From: Syntrophaceae bacterium
GTDB lineage: Bacteria > Desulfobacterota > Syntrophia > Syntrophales > UBA2210
Length of the DNA stretch: 6,674 nt
Assembly (NCBI GenBank): GCA_030619435.1
Contig: JAUXBI010000098.1
Location: 1 to 6,674 of the forward strand
Direction: 5' to 3'
Shown here piece after piece: positions 1 to 5,872 of the stretch. The notes beneath the pieces are model-generated. The model was not told the DNA's origin and ran no database searches. It was given only the letters and a program-made list of their open reading frames with translations. Each line of letters begins with the position of its first letter. Within the stretch, counting starts at the first letter, position 1. Made by a program: the position numbers and the translations under genes.

Positions 1-1212
1 GCCGCGGGGAGTCCTTGTTTCCCAAGATCGGACCGTCCATATCTGGTTCAACCCCACGTCCGTAATAGCTATGGTTTCCTCCGGCATAGCCGTCTGCACA
101 TCCCTGATAAAGGCGCCTGCCGGTCCACATTCCTTCATTGACCTGTCCCTGCCCAGGGCATTCCTTTCTTTCTCTATCCTGTTCAACCACTCGCTCCTCT
201 CTTTTCTTTCCACGAGGGGAGTCAACTTCGCAAGAGCTTCGCGAATATCACATACCAGGGATATATCCGCTTTTATGACCTTGCCAATGGAGGATGGATC
301 GATATCTATCTGGGCGATGGTGGCAAGCGGGGCAAATTTTTTCACGATCGACGTACTGCGATCACTAAAGCGGGCGCCCACCGTCAGGATAAAATCTGAA
401 TCGTGTACGATACGATTGGCCAGTTTATTCCCATGTGTGCCTATGAAGCCCAGATTGAACCCATTTGAAGCGTATACCGAACCAATACCCATCATTGTGG
501 AAACAAACGGAATATTCCCCTTTTCAATCAATCCGGCAAGTTCCTCACATGCCTGCGAAAGTTTCACGCCTCCACCGATGAGAATAACCGGCCTTTCGGA
601 CATATTCATATAGTTCGCGATCTGCTGCAGCTGTTTCTTATCTTTTTTGCTCTCCACAGACTGTTTCCCCGGCACTGAGGCTGCGGTATCCTCTTCTTCA
701 CTTTGTTCACACTTGGCAGCCATTACGTTTCTTGGGAGATCTATAAGGACAGGTCCGGGCCGGCCGCTCCTCGCAATCTCAAACGCCTGTTTTACAGTGG
801 CTTTTACCTCGCCCGGATCACTTACCAGGTAACTGTGTTTTGTGATGGGCAGGGTAATCCCTATTATGTCAGTCTCCTGGAAGGCATCGCTTCCCAGAAG
901 TTCCGTCGTTACCTGCCCTGTGAGGACGATCATGGGAGTTGAATCCATATACGCTGTTGCAATGCCGGTTACCAGGTTCGTAGCGCCCGGACCCGAAGTG
1001 CCCATACATACACCAACCTTGCCGGTTGCCCTGGCGTAGCCATCCGCGGCATGAGCGGCTGCCTGCTCATGTCTCACAAGATAATGTCTTATCGGGCTTT
1101 TATCCAAACTGTCGTGAATGGGCAGGCTGTTCGCGCCCGGATATCCGAAGATAACATCAACTCCCTCTTCCCTTAATGCCTGCAGCAGTATTTCAGCTCC
1201 TGTCTTTTCCAT
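1..1212 (-). CDS. ilvB: Acetolactate synthase large (catalytic) subunit, 3' end cut by window edge
   Basis: This is a ThDP-dependent acetohydroxyacid synthase, which condenses pyruvate with pyruvate or 2-ketobutyrate in the first common step of Val/Leu/Ile synthesis. The visible part is 404 codons of a family usually about 550-600 long. The N-terminal pyrimidine-binding domain has GYPGANSLP at residues 23-31, the RHEQ motif with the activating Glu at about 49, GTSGPGATNL at 71-80 and SDAFQETD at 108-115. After a charged linker (about 168-195), the central domain carries GARFSDR (279-285) and IDIDPSSIGK (302-311), typical of the FAD-binding part of true acetolactate synthases. The C-terminal ThDP-pyrophosphate domain (GDG...N) lies outside the window. 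The ATG at 1212 follows a purine-rich AGGAAGGGGAG whose AGGA core is 9 nt upstream. The attenuator and Val/Leu-rich leader peptide upstream support a biosynthetic rather than catabolic role. A small regulatory subunit (ilvN/ilvH) would be expected downstream but cannot be seen. Confidence 0.93.
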   Translation of the reverse strand, partial: MEKTGAEILLQALREEGVDVIFGYPGANSLPIHDSLDKSPIRHYLVRHEQAAAHAADGYARATGKVGVCMGTSGPGATNLVTGIATAYMDSTPMIVLTGQVTTELLGSDAFQETDIIGITLPITKHSYLVSDPGEVKATVKQAFEIARSGRPGPVLIDLPRNVMAAKCEQSEEEDTAASVPGKQSVESKKDKKQLQQIANYMNMSERPVILIGGGVKLSQACEELAGLIEKGNIPFVSTMMGIGSVYASNGFNLGFIGTHGNKLANRIVHDSDFILTVGARFSDRSTSIVKKFAPLATIAQIDIDPSSIGKVIKADISLVCDIREALAKLTPLVERKERSEWLNRIEKERNALGRDRSMKECGPAGAFIRDVQTAMPEETIAITDVGLNQIWTVRSWETRTPRG

Positions 1213-1280
1213 TTCTCCCCTTCCTGAGCACGTTTTTATTATAAAATCGGTTCTCACAATTTGTGTGGGAACAGGCAAAC

Positions 1281-1318
1281 AAAAAAGCCACAAACTCTTT
1301 ATGCGAGATGCGGCTTTT
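1281..1318 (-). terminator. Second terminator-like hairpin in the ilvB leader
   Basis: Reading the minus strand, the arm AAAAGCCGCA (1318 to 1309) pairs with TGTGGCTTTT (1292 to 1283): 10 bp including one G-U. A small inner CTC/GAG extension is possible, and a T run (1286 to 1281) follows. It sits 69 nt upstream of the ilvB start and directly after the first terminator. It could be a back-up terminator. Its 5' arm can instead pair with the 3' arm of the first terminator, so it may also form part of the switching structure. Seen in sequence; the function is inferred. Confidence 0.6.
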
Positions 1319-1322
1319 CCAC

Positions 1323-1354
1323 AAAAAAGCCGCGAGCTTTGGGGCCCGCGGCTT
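1323..1354 (-). terminator. Rho-independent terminator of the ilvB attenuator
   Basis: On the minus strand AAGCCGCGGGC (1354 to 1344) pairs with GCTCGCGGCTT (1337 to 1327): 11 bp with one G-U and a 6-nt loop, CCCAAA. It runs directly into a run of six T (1328 to 1323). This is a standard intrinsic terminator placed 110 nt before the ilvB start and 23 nt after the leader-peptide stop. Its 5' arm is shared with a longer antiterminator stem, so termination should depend on how far a ribosome has moved along the leader ORF. Confidence 0.85.
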
Positions 1355-1393
1355 GATTTTCTTTTAGTCCATCAGGATCAAGCGGCGGTCCCC
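1341..1393 (-). promoter_or_regulatory. Antiterminator stem of the ilvB attenuator
   Basis: A 17-nt imperfect inverted repeat pairs GGGGACCGCCGCTTGAT (1393 to 1377) with ATCAAGCCGCGGGCCCC (1357 to 1341): 15 of 17 positions match, with a 19-nt loop. The second arm contains the whole 5' arm of the terminator, so the two hairpins cannot coexist. The first arm starts at the last base of leader codon 21 and includes the leader stop codon. A ribosome stalled in the Val/Leu run would leave it free to form the antiterminator, whereas a ribosome that reaches the stop would cover it. A short protector is possible between AAGCGG in the leader ORF (1436 to 1431) and CCGCTT (1385 to 1380). The pairing is seen in sequence; the switching is inferred from known ilv and leu attenuators. 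Confidence 0.8.
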
Positions 1394-1455
1394 GTAAGTA
1401 CTACTACGAGTACACTAACCAAGACTACAACCGCTTTTTTAAATGGGCGTATCAC
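1378..1455 (-). CDS. ilv leader peptide (attenuator peptide), 25 codons
   Basis: This short ORF starts with GTG at 1455 and ends with TGA at 1380-1378. A strong SD, GAGGAG (1469 to 1464), lies 8 nt before the start. Residues 9-20 read VVVLVSVLVVVL: 8 Val and 3 Leu in 12 codons, with one Ser. An Ile codon (ATA) is the second codon. The Val codons are GTA five times, GTT twice and GTC once. The stop codon lies in the 5' arm of the antiterminator, and ilvB follows. This is the layout of known amino-acid-biosynthetic leader peptides such as those of E. coli ilvB and ilvGMEDA: translation senses charged tRNA-Val and tRNA-Leu, and the peptide itself probably has no function. The hydrophobic run could also suggest a tiny membrane peptide, but the terminator and antiterminator argue for attenuation. 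Homology cannot be relied on at this length. Confidence 0.85.
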   Translation of the reverse strand: MIRPFKKAVVVLVSVLVVVLTGTAA

Positions 1456-1488
1456 TTATTATTCTCCTCAAACGAAACGGAACTCAGC

Positions 1489-1514
1489 TTTATATAAAAA
1501 AATTCTTTTGTCAA
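1489..1514 (-). promoter_or_regulatory. Possible promoter of the ilv leader / ilvB transcript
   Basis: On the minus strand a perfect -35 TTGACA (1514 to 1509) is followed 14 nt later by TATAAA (1494 to 1489), within an AT-rich stretch. The spacing is shorter than the usual 16-18, so the exact -10 is uncertain. It starts 15 nt after the PBP stop and would give a transcript beginning near 1482, about 27 nt before the leader GTG. No terminator is visible between the PBP gene and this site, so read-through from the tat-PBP operon is also possible. Confidence 0.45.
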
Positions 1515-1529
1515 GAGGTTTTTCTATCA

Positions 1530-3956
1530 TTAATCCCCTGAATCAAGATCATGCCTGAAGAACCCTTTGTCTTCGCTGTCATCATCTTCGGATACTGTTT
1601 CGGTAGGCTCCGTCCCTTCCAGAAAACATTCAAATATGTATTTTTCGGAGTTGGGGCCAGCCAGCGCCCCCGTCTCAGGATCTATCTTGGCAAATACAAC
1701 CCCCTCAGGAGGCGAAAAGGATTCAACGGGAGTACCTTCAAGCGCCTTTTTCATAAAATATAAAAAGATGGGACTGGCGGCACGTGAACCGGTTTCATAT
1801 TTACCCAGTGGTTTCAGATCATCAAAACCAACCCATACACCGGCGGCAAGCGAAGGGGTAAATCCCATAAACCATGCATCTTTGAGATCATTGGTTGTGC
1901 CTGTCTTGCCTGCCACAGGCCTGCCGAGGGCTCTTACCCGCCAGCCGGTGCCTCCTTTGACAACCTCCTGGAGCAGATGCGAGGTTATATATGCGATACC
2001 GGGATCAATCGCCTGTTCTACTTCAGGCACATTTTCCTCCACTATGTTGCCGGTGCGGTCAACAATCTTTTTTATAAAGAAGGGCTTGACCCTCTTGCCG
2101 CCATTCGCGAAAATTCCATAACCCCTTACCATCTCCAGAAGCGTCACGCCCGATGTCCCGAGGGCCATAGAAAGGTCTCTCGTAAGCGGGGTTGTTATCC
2201 CCATATTAGCAGCGTAATCAGCCGCATAATTTATCCCTATCTCCTTCAAGAGTTTTATGGTTACCAGATTTCTCGATTTGATGAGAGCGATTCTCAGAGT
2301 TGTGGGGCCATAAAATTTCTCTGAAAAATTCTTTGGTTTCCACAAGCTGTCCTTCAGTGTATCCCTGTAGATGACAGGACTGTCCATAAGTGTGGTCGCG
2401 GGGGTCATGCCCTTGTCAAAAGCCGCGGTAAATATAAAGGGTTTGAAAGCAGACCCCGGTTGTCTCTTTGACTGTGTGGCGCGGTTGAACTCACTCTTCT
2501 TGTAGCTTCTGCCCCCGACCATCGCTTTTATCTCTCCGGTATTTGAGTCCATGGCGAGAAGCGCGCCCTGCACCAGAGGTTCCTGCTCCAGGGCCAGATC
2601 CAACTTTCCATCCACAATGCTCAGGACCTTTACTTCCACGACATCTCCTGTCTTGAGCACATCCGCCGGATTTTTAACTTTAGCCGCGTTGTAGGCAATC
2701 TTCGGATCGGGTACCCTGGCCCACGACATATTTTTCAGCGTCATAGTGCCTTCATGTGCCCCCACCCTTAGTCTTACACTTTTTTCCCCGCTGTCCAAAT
2801 CCACGACGATGGCCTTCACAATACGGCCCTCCAGCGGTTTATCCATGTTCACTTCCATCTCTTCCACAAAAGACGCAATATCTTCTTCAGGCACCCTTTT
2901 CAGAACTCCCCTGTATCCCTGTCTCTTGTCCAGATCCCTCAGCCCTCTTGCCACGGCATCACTGGCCGCTTTCTGACAGGTCACGTCCAGTGTAGTATAT
3001 ACCTCAAGCCCTTCTCTATACAGAACATCGCTGCCATATTTGGTCTGGATATACCGGCGGACATTTTCGGTAAAATAGGGAGCTATTTTATCCTTCCTCT
3101 CGGCTTTTGTCAGCTCTACAGGTATTTCGATTGCTGCTATCTTTTCCTTTTCTGTTATGTATCCATCCTCTGCCATCCTGCCCAAGACGTAGATCTGTCT
3201 CCGGTGGGCACGTTCAGGATGCCGTGAAGGGGAATACCTGCTGGGGGCCTTGGGAAGACCTGCAAGGAGAGCCGCTTCAGGCAGGGTAAGTTTCTCGGCG
3301 GATTTTCCGAAATAGTGTTGCGACGCGGTTTCTATACCATACGCCCCATGTCCGAGATATATATGGTTCAGATAGAGGTTGAGTATTTCGTATTTCTTTA
3401 AATATTTGTCTATTCTGTAGGCCAGAACGGCCTCTTTCAGTTTCCTGATATATTTCTTCTCCGGTGACAGGAAAAGAGATTTAGCTACCTGCTGAGTTAT
3501 GGTGCTTCCCCCCTGAACGATTGTTCCCGCCTCCACGTTTTTAAAGAAGGCCCTGATAATGCTGTTGATATCGATCCCCTTGTGGCGAAAGAAACGGGCG
3601 TCCTCTGCTGCCACAAATGCCTGTATTACAAATTTTGGCAGATCGGTAACCTGGACAATCTTCCTGTCTTCGAGATAAAACTCGTCAATCAACTGGTCAT
3701 TGTCCGCGTATACTCTGGTTATTATGCTGGGTCGGTAATCCTTCAGCGAGGAGATGCTGGGCAATCCATCCACCAGAAAATAGATGAACCCTGCCCCTGC
3801 AAGGGTCAGCAGGAGGGCCAGGGCAAAGATCCAAAGAGAGATTCTCTTTACAAATTCCCCCTTCTTTGTTTTTTTCTTTTCTATATCTTTCACCGATTGT
3901 TGCTTATTATTCATCGTCTTTTTCATTTTCTTCATTATTTTCTTTTTCACGGGCAA
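1530..3956 (-). CDS. mrcA: Class A penicillin-binding protein 1A (bifunctional transglycosylase/transpeptidase)
   Basis: An 808-residue inner-membrane enzyme that polymerises lipid II into glycan strands and crosslinks the stem peptides in the periplasm. It has a Lys-rich cytoplasmic tail and one membrane anchor (about 41-63). The GT51 transglycosylase domain carries catalytic Glu118 in AAEDARFFRHKG, then GGSTITQQVAK (149-159), YLNHIYLGHGAYGIE (195-209) and LPEAALLAGLPKAPSRY. A linker/OB-like region spans about 320-450. The transpeptidase domain has S502-A-F-K505 (SxxK), S561-R-N563 (SxN) and K684-T-G686 in KTGTT. All catalytic motifs are intact and the length fits PBP1A. The C-terminus is acidic. 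The TTG start at 3956 is chosen because GGGGGAG ends 7 nt upstream; it makes the gene overlap tatC by 50 nt. In-frame ATGs at 3935, 3926 and 3914 are alternatives with weaker SD and do not touch the domains. It is probably co-transcribed with tatB-tatC. The symbol follows family usage (mrcA/ponA). Confidence 0.95.
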   Translation of the reverse strand: MPVKKKIMKKMKKTMNNKQQSVKDIEKKKTKKGEFVKRISLWIFALALLLTLAGAGFIYFLVDGLPSISSLKDYRPSIITRVYADNDQLIDEFYLEDRKIVQVTDLPKFVIQAFVAAEDARFFRHKGIDINSIIRAFFKNVEAGTIVQGGSTITQQVAKSLFLSPEKKYIRKLKEAVLAYRIDKYLKKYEILNLYLNHIYLGHGAYGIETASQHYFGKSAEKLTLPEAALLAGLPKAPSRYSPSRHPERAHRRQIYVLGRMAEDGYITEKEKIAAIEIPVELTKAERKDKIAPYFTENVRRYIQTKYGSDVLYREGLEVYTTLDVTCQKAASDAVARGLRDLDKRQGYRGVLKRVPEEDIASFVEEMEVNMDKPLEGRIVKAIVVDLDSGEKSVRLRVGAHEGTMTLKNMSWARVPDPKIAYNAAKVKNPADVLKTGDVVEVKVLSIVDGKLDLALEQEPLVQGALLAMDSNTGEIKAMVGGRSYKKSEFNRATQSKRQPGSAFKPFIFTAAFDKGMTPATTLMDSPVIYRDTLKDSLWKPKNFSEKFYGPTTLRIALIKSRNLVTIKLLKEIGINYAADYAANMGITTPLTRDLSMALGTSGVTLLEMVRGYGIFANGGKRVKPFFIKKIVDRTGNIVEENVPEVEQAIDPGIAYITSHLLQEVVKGGTGWRVRALGRPVAGKTGTTNDLKDAWFMGFTPSLAAGVWVGFDDLKPLGKYETGSRAASPIFLYFMKKALEGTPVESFSPPEGVVFAKIDPETGALAGPNSEKYIFECFLEGTEPTETVSEDDDSEDKGFFRHDLDSGD

Positions 3957-4680
3957 GTTTTTTCTCCCCCATTTTTACGACCCAGATGCTTATTTCATAG
4001 AGAAGCATAAGGGGCAGGGCCATAAGCCCCTGTGTCACAATGTCCGGGGGAGTGAACAGGGCAGCGACAACGAACACCAGGAGTATCGCGTATTTTCTCT
4101 TTTCCACCAGGGTCTTGGAGTTTACCATTCCTATCTTTGCCAGGAAGAACATAAAAATGGGAAGCTCAAAGATAACGCCAAACGCGATAAGAAGTTTCAT
4201 GGAGAAAGAAAGATATTCCCTCAGAGAAAGCATCGGCCTTATAACATCATTCCCGAAGCCGATAAAGAATTTAAAGCCGAACGGGAAAACAACATAATAC
4301 GCGAACAGGGAACCCCCTAAAAAGAATATGGTAGAGAATGTAACGAAAGGCACCATATACTTCCTTTCGGATTTGTGAAGACCCGGCGATATAAATTTCC
4401 ATAGCTGGTACAGAACGTATGGGCTTGCAAGAAAAATGGATGCAAAAAAAGATACCTTCAGATAGGTAAAAAATGCTTCCGGAAGACTGGTGAATATCAT
4501 GGAGCTGTTATCGGGAAGTACGGCAACGAGAGGGAGCGTCAAGATCTTAAACAGCTGTTCCTTAACAAAATAACATATAACAAAACAGACACCAATCGCA
4601 ATCAGCGCACGCGTCAGCCTGGTTTTCAATTCTTCCAGATGGAGCGTAAACGGCATCTTTTCATCTGTCTGGTCGGTCAT
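3907..4680 (-). CDS. tatC: Sec-independent protein translocase subunit TatC
   Basis: This 257-residue polytopic inner-membrane protein is the core receptor of the twin-arginine pathway. With TatB it binds RR signal peptides of folded proteins, often cofactor-containing redox enzymes. The N-terminal HLEELKTRL (14-22) is the family signature. The conserved first-loop region runs to SPYVLYQLWKFISPGL (86-101), with the invariant Glu in HKSERKY at 105. FPFGFKFFIGF (132-142) and FELPIFMF (171-178) follow, and about six hydrophobic segments are visible. The length matches the family; the C-terminal tail is unusually rich in Glu, Lys and Asn. The gene follows tatB after 54 nt. The SD before the ATG at 4680 is poor, and an ATG at 4656 would remove eight residues without harming the HLEEL motif. 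The 3' end overlaps the PBP gene. Confidence 0.96.
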   Translation of the reverse strand: MTDQTDEKMPFTLHLEELKTRLTRALIAIGVCFVICYFVKEQLFKILTLPLVAVLPDNSSMIFTSLPEAFFTYLKVSFFASIFLASPYVLYQLWKFISPGLHKSERKYMVPFVTFSTIFFLGGSLFAYYVVFPFGFKFFIGFGNDVIRPMLSLREYLSFSMKLLIAFGVIFELPIFMFFLAKIGMVNSKTLVEKRKYAILLVFVVAALFTPPDIVTQGLMALPLMLLYEISIWVVKMGEKKLAREKENNEENEKDDE

Positions 4681-4734
4681 ATCGCAAGCTCACACCACAT
4701 ATCAGGTTCATGGTGTCACATCATTTTGAGCGGA

Positions 4735-5022
4735 TTATTCCGGACTCTTATCTACTGGATCCTGAATCTCGCCTTCCGCCTTCCGGTCGTTGTTTTCAGG
4801 TTCCTGCTTCTTTCTTCCATAGAGGACCGAATCCTTGAAATCATCCACTTCATCCTTGATCTGGTCCACATTAAGACTTTCCTTTACATCATCGGTAGCA
4901 TGGCGGAACTCCGCGAGACCCTTGCCGAGAGATTTTGCCAGATCGGGCAATTTCTTCGGCCCGATAATAATCAGGGCGACAACAAGTATAACTATCAATT
5001 CCGGCATTCCAATGCCAAACAT
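4735..5022 (-). CDS. tatB: Twin-arginine translocase TatA/TatB family subunit, TatB-like
   Basis: A 95-residue protein with a single N-terminal membrane helix (about 5-20), a hinge, an amphipathic helix (about 23-45) and a charged, Glu/Lys/Asp-rich disordered tail. Two features favour TatB over TatA: the acidic residue E8 in the membrane segment (IGMPELIV) and the hinge GPKKLP (21-26), which resembles the GPxxLP of TatB. In TatB these regions contact TatC and the signal peptide. Annotation of this family in deltaproteobacteria is often ambiguous, so a TatA assignment is possible, and a dedicated tatA may lie elsewhere. It is the first gene of a probable tatB-tatC-PBP operon and lies just downstream of a good promoter. 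The ATG at 5022 is preceded by GGTGAG close to the start and AGGA further up. Confidence 0.92.
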   Translation of the reverse strand: MFGIGMPELIVILVVALIIIGPKKLPDLAKSLGKGLAEFRHATDDVKESLNVDQIKDEVDDFKDSVLYGRKKQEPENNDRKAEGEIQDPVDKSPE

Positions 5023-5053
5023 ACGCTCACCATATCCTGGTAAAATGCGAACT

Positions 5054-5083
5054 ATAATATATCATTACCCGAATCTTTGTCAA
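5054..5083 (-). promoter_or_regulatory. Promoter of the tat-PBP operon
   Basis: On the minus strand a perfect TTGACA (5083 to 5078) is followed by TATTAT at 18 nt (5059 to 5054) or TATATT at 16 nt (5061 to 5056), in AT-rich sequence. Transcription would start near 5047, about 25 nt before the tatB ATG. It lies back-to-back with the tRNA promoter on the other strand. Confidence 0.7.
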
Positions 5084-5101
5084 TCTGTTTCCATTTTTGT
5101 C

Positions 5102-5130
5102 TTGAAAAAGGAGGTTCTTTAGGATATTAC
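5102..5130 (+). promoter_or_regulatory. Promoter of tRNA-Val
   Basis: TTGAAA (5102-5107), a 17-nt spacer and TATTAC (5125-5130) form a sigma70-like promoter ending 13 nt before the mature tRNA, so the transcript would start near 5137 with a very short 5' leader. The AAGGAGG inside the spacer looks like an SD, but no ORF starts there. Confidence 0.6.
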
Positions 5131-5143
5131 CAAGCTAAATTTC

Positions 5144-5218
5144 GGGCGGTTAACTCAGCGGGAGAGTGCTACCTTCACACGGTAGAAGTCACTGGTTCAA
5201 ACCCAGTACCGCCTACCA
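5144..5218 (+). tRNA. tRNA-Val, anticodon CAC
   Basis: A 75-nt cloverleaf folds fully. The acceptor arm pairs GGGCGGT with ACCGCCT, with a first-pair G-U. The D arm is ACTC/GAGT with GG in its loop. The anticodon stem is CTACC/GGTAG with loop TTCACAC, giving anticodon CAC at 5176-5178. The variable loop has 5 nt. The T arm is ACTGG/CCAGT with loop TTCAAAC. Discriminator A and an encoded CCA end the gene. CAC reads GUG, so this is a valine tRNA; the AAGTCACTGG segment also resembles bacterial tRNA-Val. It is transcribed divergently from the tat operon. Confidence 0.95.
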
Positions 5219-5226
5219 TGAAAACG

Positions 5227-5256
5227 AAGGGGTTACGGGTGGTGCCGTGACCCCTT
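5227..5256 (+). terminator. Hairpin after tRNA-Val, probable terminator
   Basis: AAGGGGTTACGG (5227-5238) pairs with CCGTGACCCCTT (5245-5256): 12 bp with one G-U and a 6-nt loop. It begins 8 nt after the CCA. The downstream tract is only TCCAATT, so the U run is weak. Termination may be partial, and the hairpin may also help 3' processing of the tRNA. Confidence 0.6.
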
Positions 5257-5316
5257 TCCAATTGAGGAATGGATGATTCTTTAAGCCCCCTGGCACAAAG
5301 GATAAAGGAGCCTGCA

Positions 5317-5664
5317 ATGGAGATTCTTTTTAATACTGAAAACCTGCCGTGGAAAAACCATCCTGTGATCAAAGATGTTTCTATCAAAAAGATAATCACG
5401 ACGGAACAATTTGGAAAGGACAGTCCATCCATAGTAATGGTAAAAATCCCTGTCGGTGTCGAAGTACCGGAACATGTCCACGAGGAAAGTGAAGACATCC
5501 TGTTTATATTAGCCGGAAAAGCGACTATGTGGATAGATGGTATCGGGAATTTGAAACTTCAAAGAAATGTAGTCGTTCGTGTTCCACGAAATACGAAGCA
5601 CAAGATATTTGATGTGACCGATGAACTTCTGGTATATGATATATTTTCTCCTGGCATTATGTAG
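5317..5664 (+). CDS. Small single-domain cupin protein, function unknown
   Basis: A soluble protein of 115 residues with one conserved beta-barrel cupin domain. Motif 1 is G47-VEVPE-H53-V-H55-EESED, ending in ILAG (64-67). Motif 2 is P90-RNTK-H95. H53, H55, H95 and either E59 or D60 could bind a metal ion. From E59 the spacing to the motif glycine is one residue longer than the usual pattern, which would fit if D60 is the acidic ligand. Such proteins include isomerases, dioxygenases and ligand sensors; nothing here fixes the substrate. The ATG at 5317 is chosen because AAAGGAG lies 6 nt upstream. An upstream in-frame ATG at 5269 would add 16 residues, but its GAGG is too close. No clear promoter is seen in front, so it may be read through from the tRNA. 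No convincing terminator follows. Confidence 0.82.
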   Translation: MEILFNTENLPWKNHPVIKDVSIKKIITTEQFGKDSPSIVMVKIPVGVEVPEHVHEESEDILFILAGKATMWIDGIGNLKLQRNVVVRVPRNTKHKIFDVTDELLVYDIFSPGIM

Positions 5665-5751
5665 TTTTCGCCAAGCTTCCTTCCCGTAGCCCATTCCCAT
5701 AGATACAGCAGCTTACCTTTTCGTATTTCACAGATTGCCGAATTAAAATTC

Positions 5752-5780
5752 TTGAACGTGTAAGAGAAATCAGCTATACA
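5752..5780 (+). promoter_or_regulatory. Promoter of the menA-like gene
   Basis: TTGAAC (5752-5757), exactly 17 nt, then TATACA (5775-5780) is a good sigma70-like promoter. Transcription would begin near 5787, giving a 5' UTR of about 130 nt that contains the inverted-repeat element at 5796-5872. The stretch between the cupin stop and this promoter (5665-5751) shows no ORF with an SD and no clear hairpin. Confidence 0.6.
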
Positions 5781-5795
5781 TTTCTGTGCTGGATT

Positions 5796-5872
5796 GAATC
5801 CCGACTCGTCGGGAGATTCCCCGCAACTTGTCGGAACGAAAGCGGAGATCCCGCGTATACCGGATTGCGGGG
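5796..5872 (+). repeat. GC-rich inverted-repeat element in the menA-like 5' UTR
   Basis: Two hairpin-forming units sit side by side. The first (5796-5819) pairs GAATC with GATTC around CCGAC/GTCGG. The second has perfect 8-nt outer arms, CCCCGCAA (5819-5826) and TTGCGGGG (5865-5872), around a 38-nt interior with a small GCGG/CCGC stem. The first half of the second unit (ATTCCCCGCAACTTGTCGG) resembles the first unit, suggesting a duplicated or degenerate dispersed repeat. The style recalls REP-like intergenic palindromes common in deltaproteobacterial genomes. No second copy is present in this window, and no known riboswitch consensus was recognised. Confidence 0.55.

Noticed and set aside
1255..1265. 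Short palindrome CACAATTTGTG upstream of ilvB, considered as a repressor operator
   Set aside because: Only 5-nt arms, no second copy and no convincing promoter next to it. A TATAAT-like sequence downstream lacks a -35 at proper spacing.
71..1558. Several plus-strand ORFs opposite ilvB and the attenuator
   Set aside because: They are antisense shadows of ilvB and the GC-rich leader; the minus-strand reading has full acetolactate synthase motifs and a proper SD.
4681..4734. ACACCA/TGGTGT hairpin between tatB and tatC
   Set aside because: Only 6 bp with a 13-nt loop and no T run; too weak to call a terminator or regulatory element.
5144..5218. tRNA-Val as an attachment site for an integrated element
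   Set aside because: No integrase gene and no repeated copy of the tRNA 3' end are present in the window; both flanks are housekeeping genes.
5175..5498. A 107-codon minus-strand ORF ending in GGTGFEPVTSTV
   Set aside because: Its C-terminus is the antisense translation of the tRNA-Val T-arm and acceptor region, a well-known kind of spurious ORF. The rest lies opposite the cupin gene.
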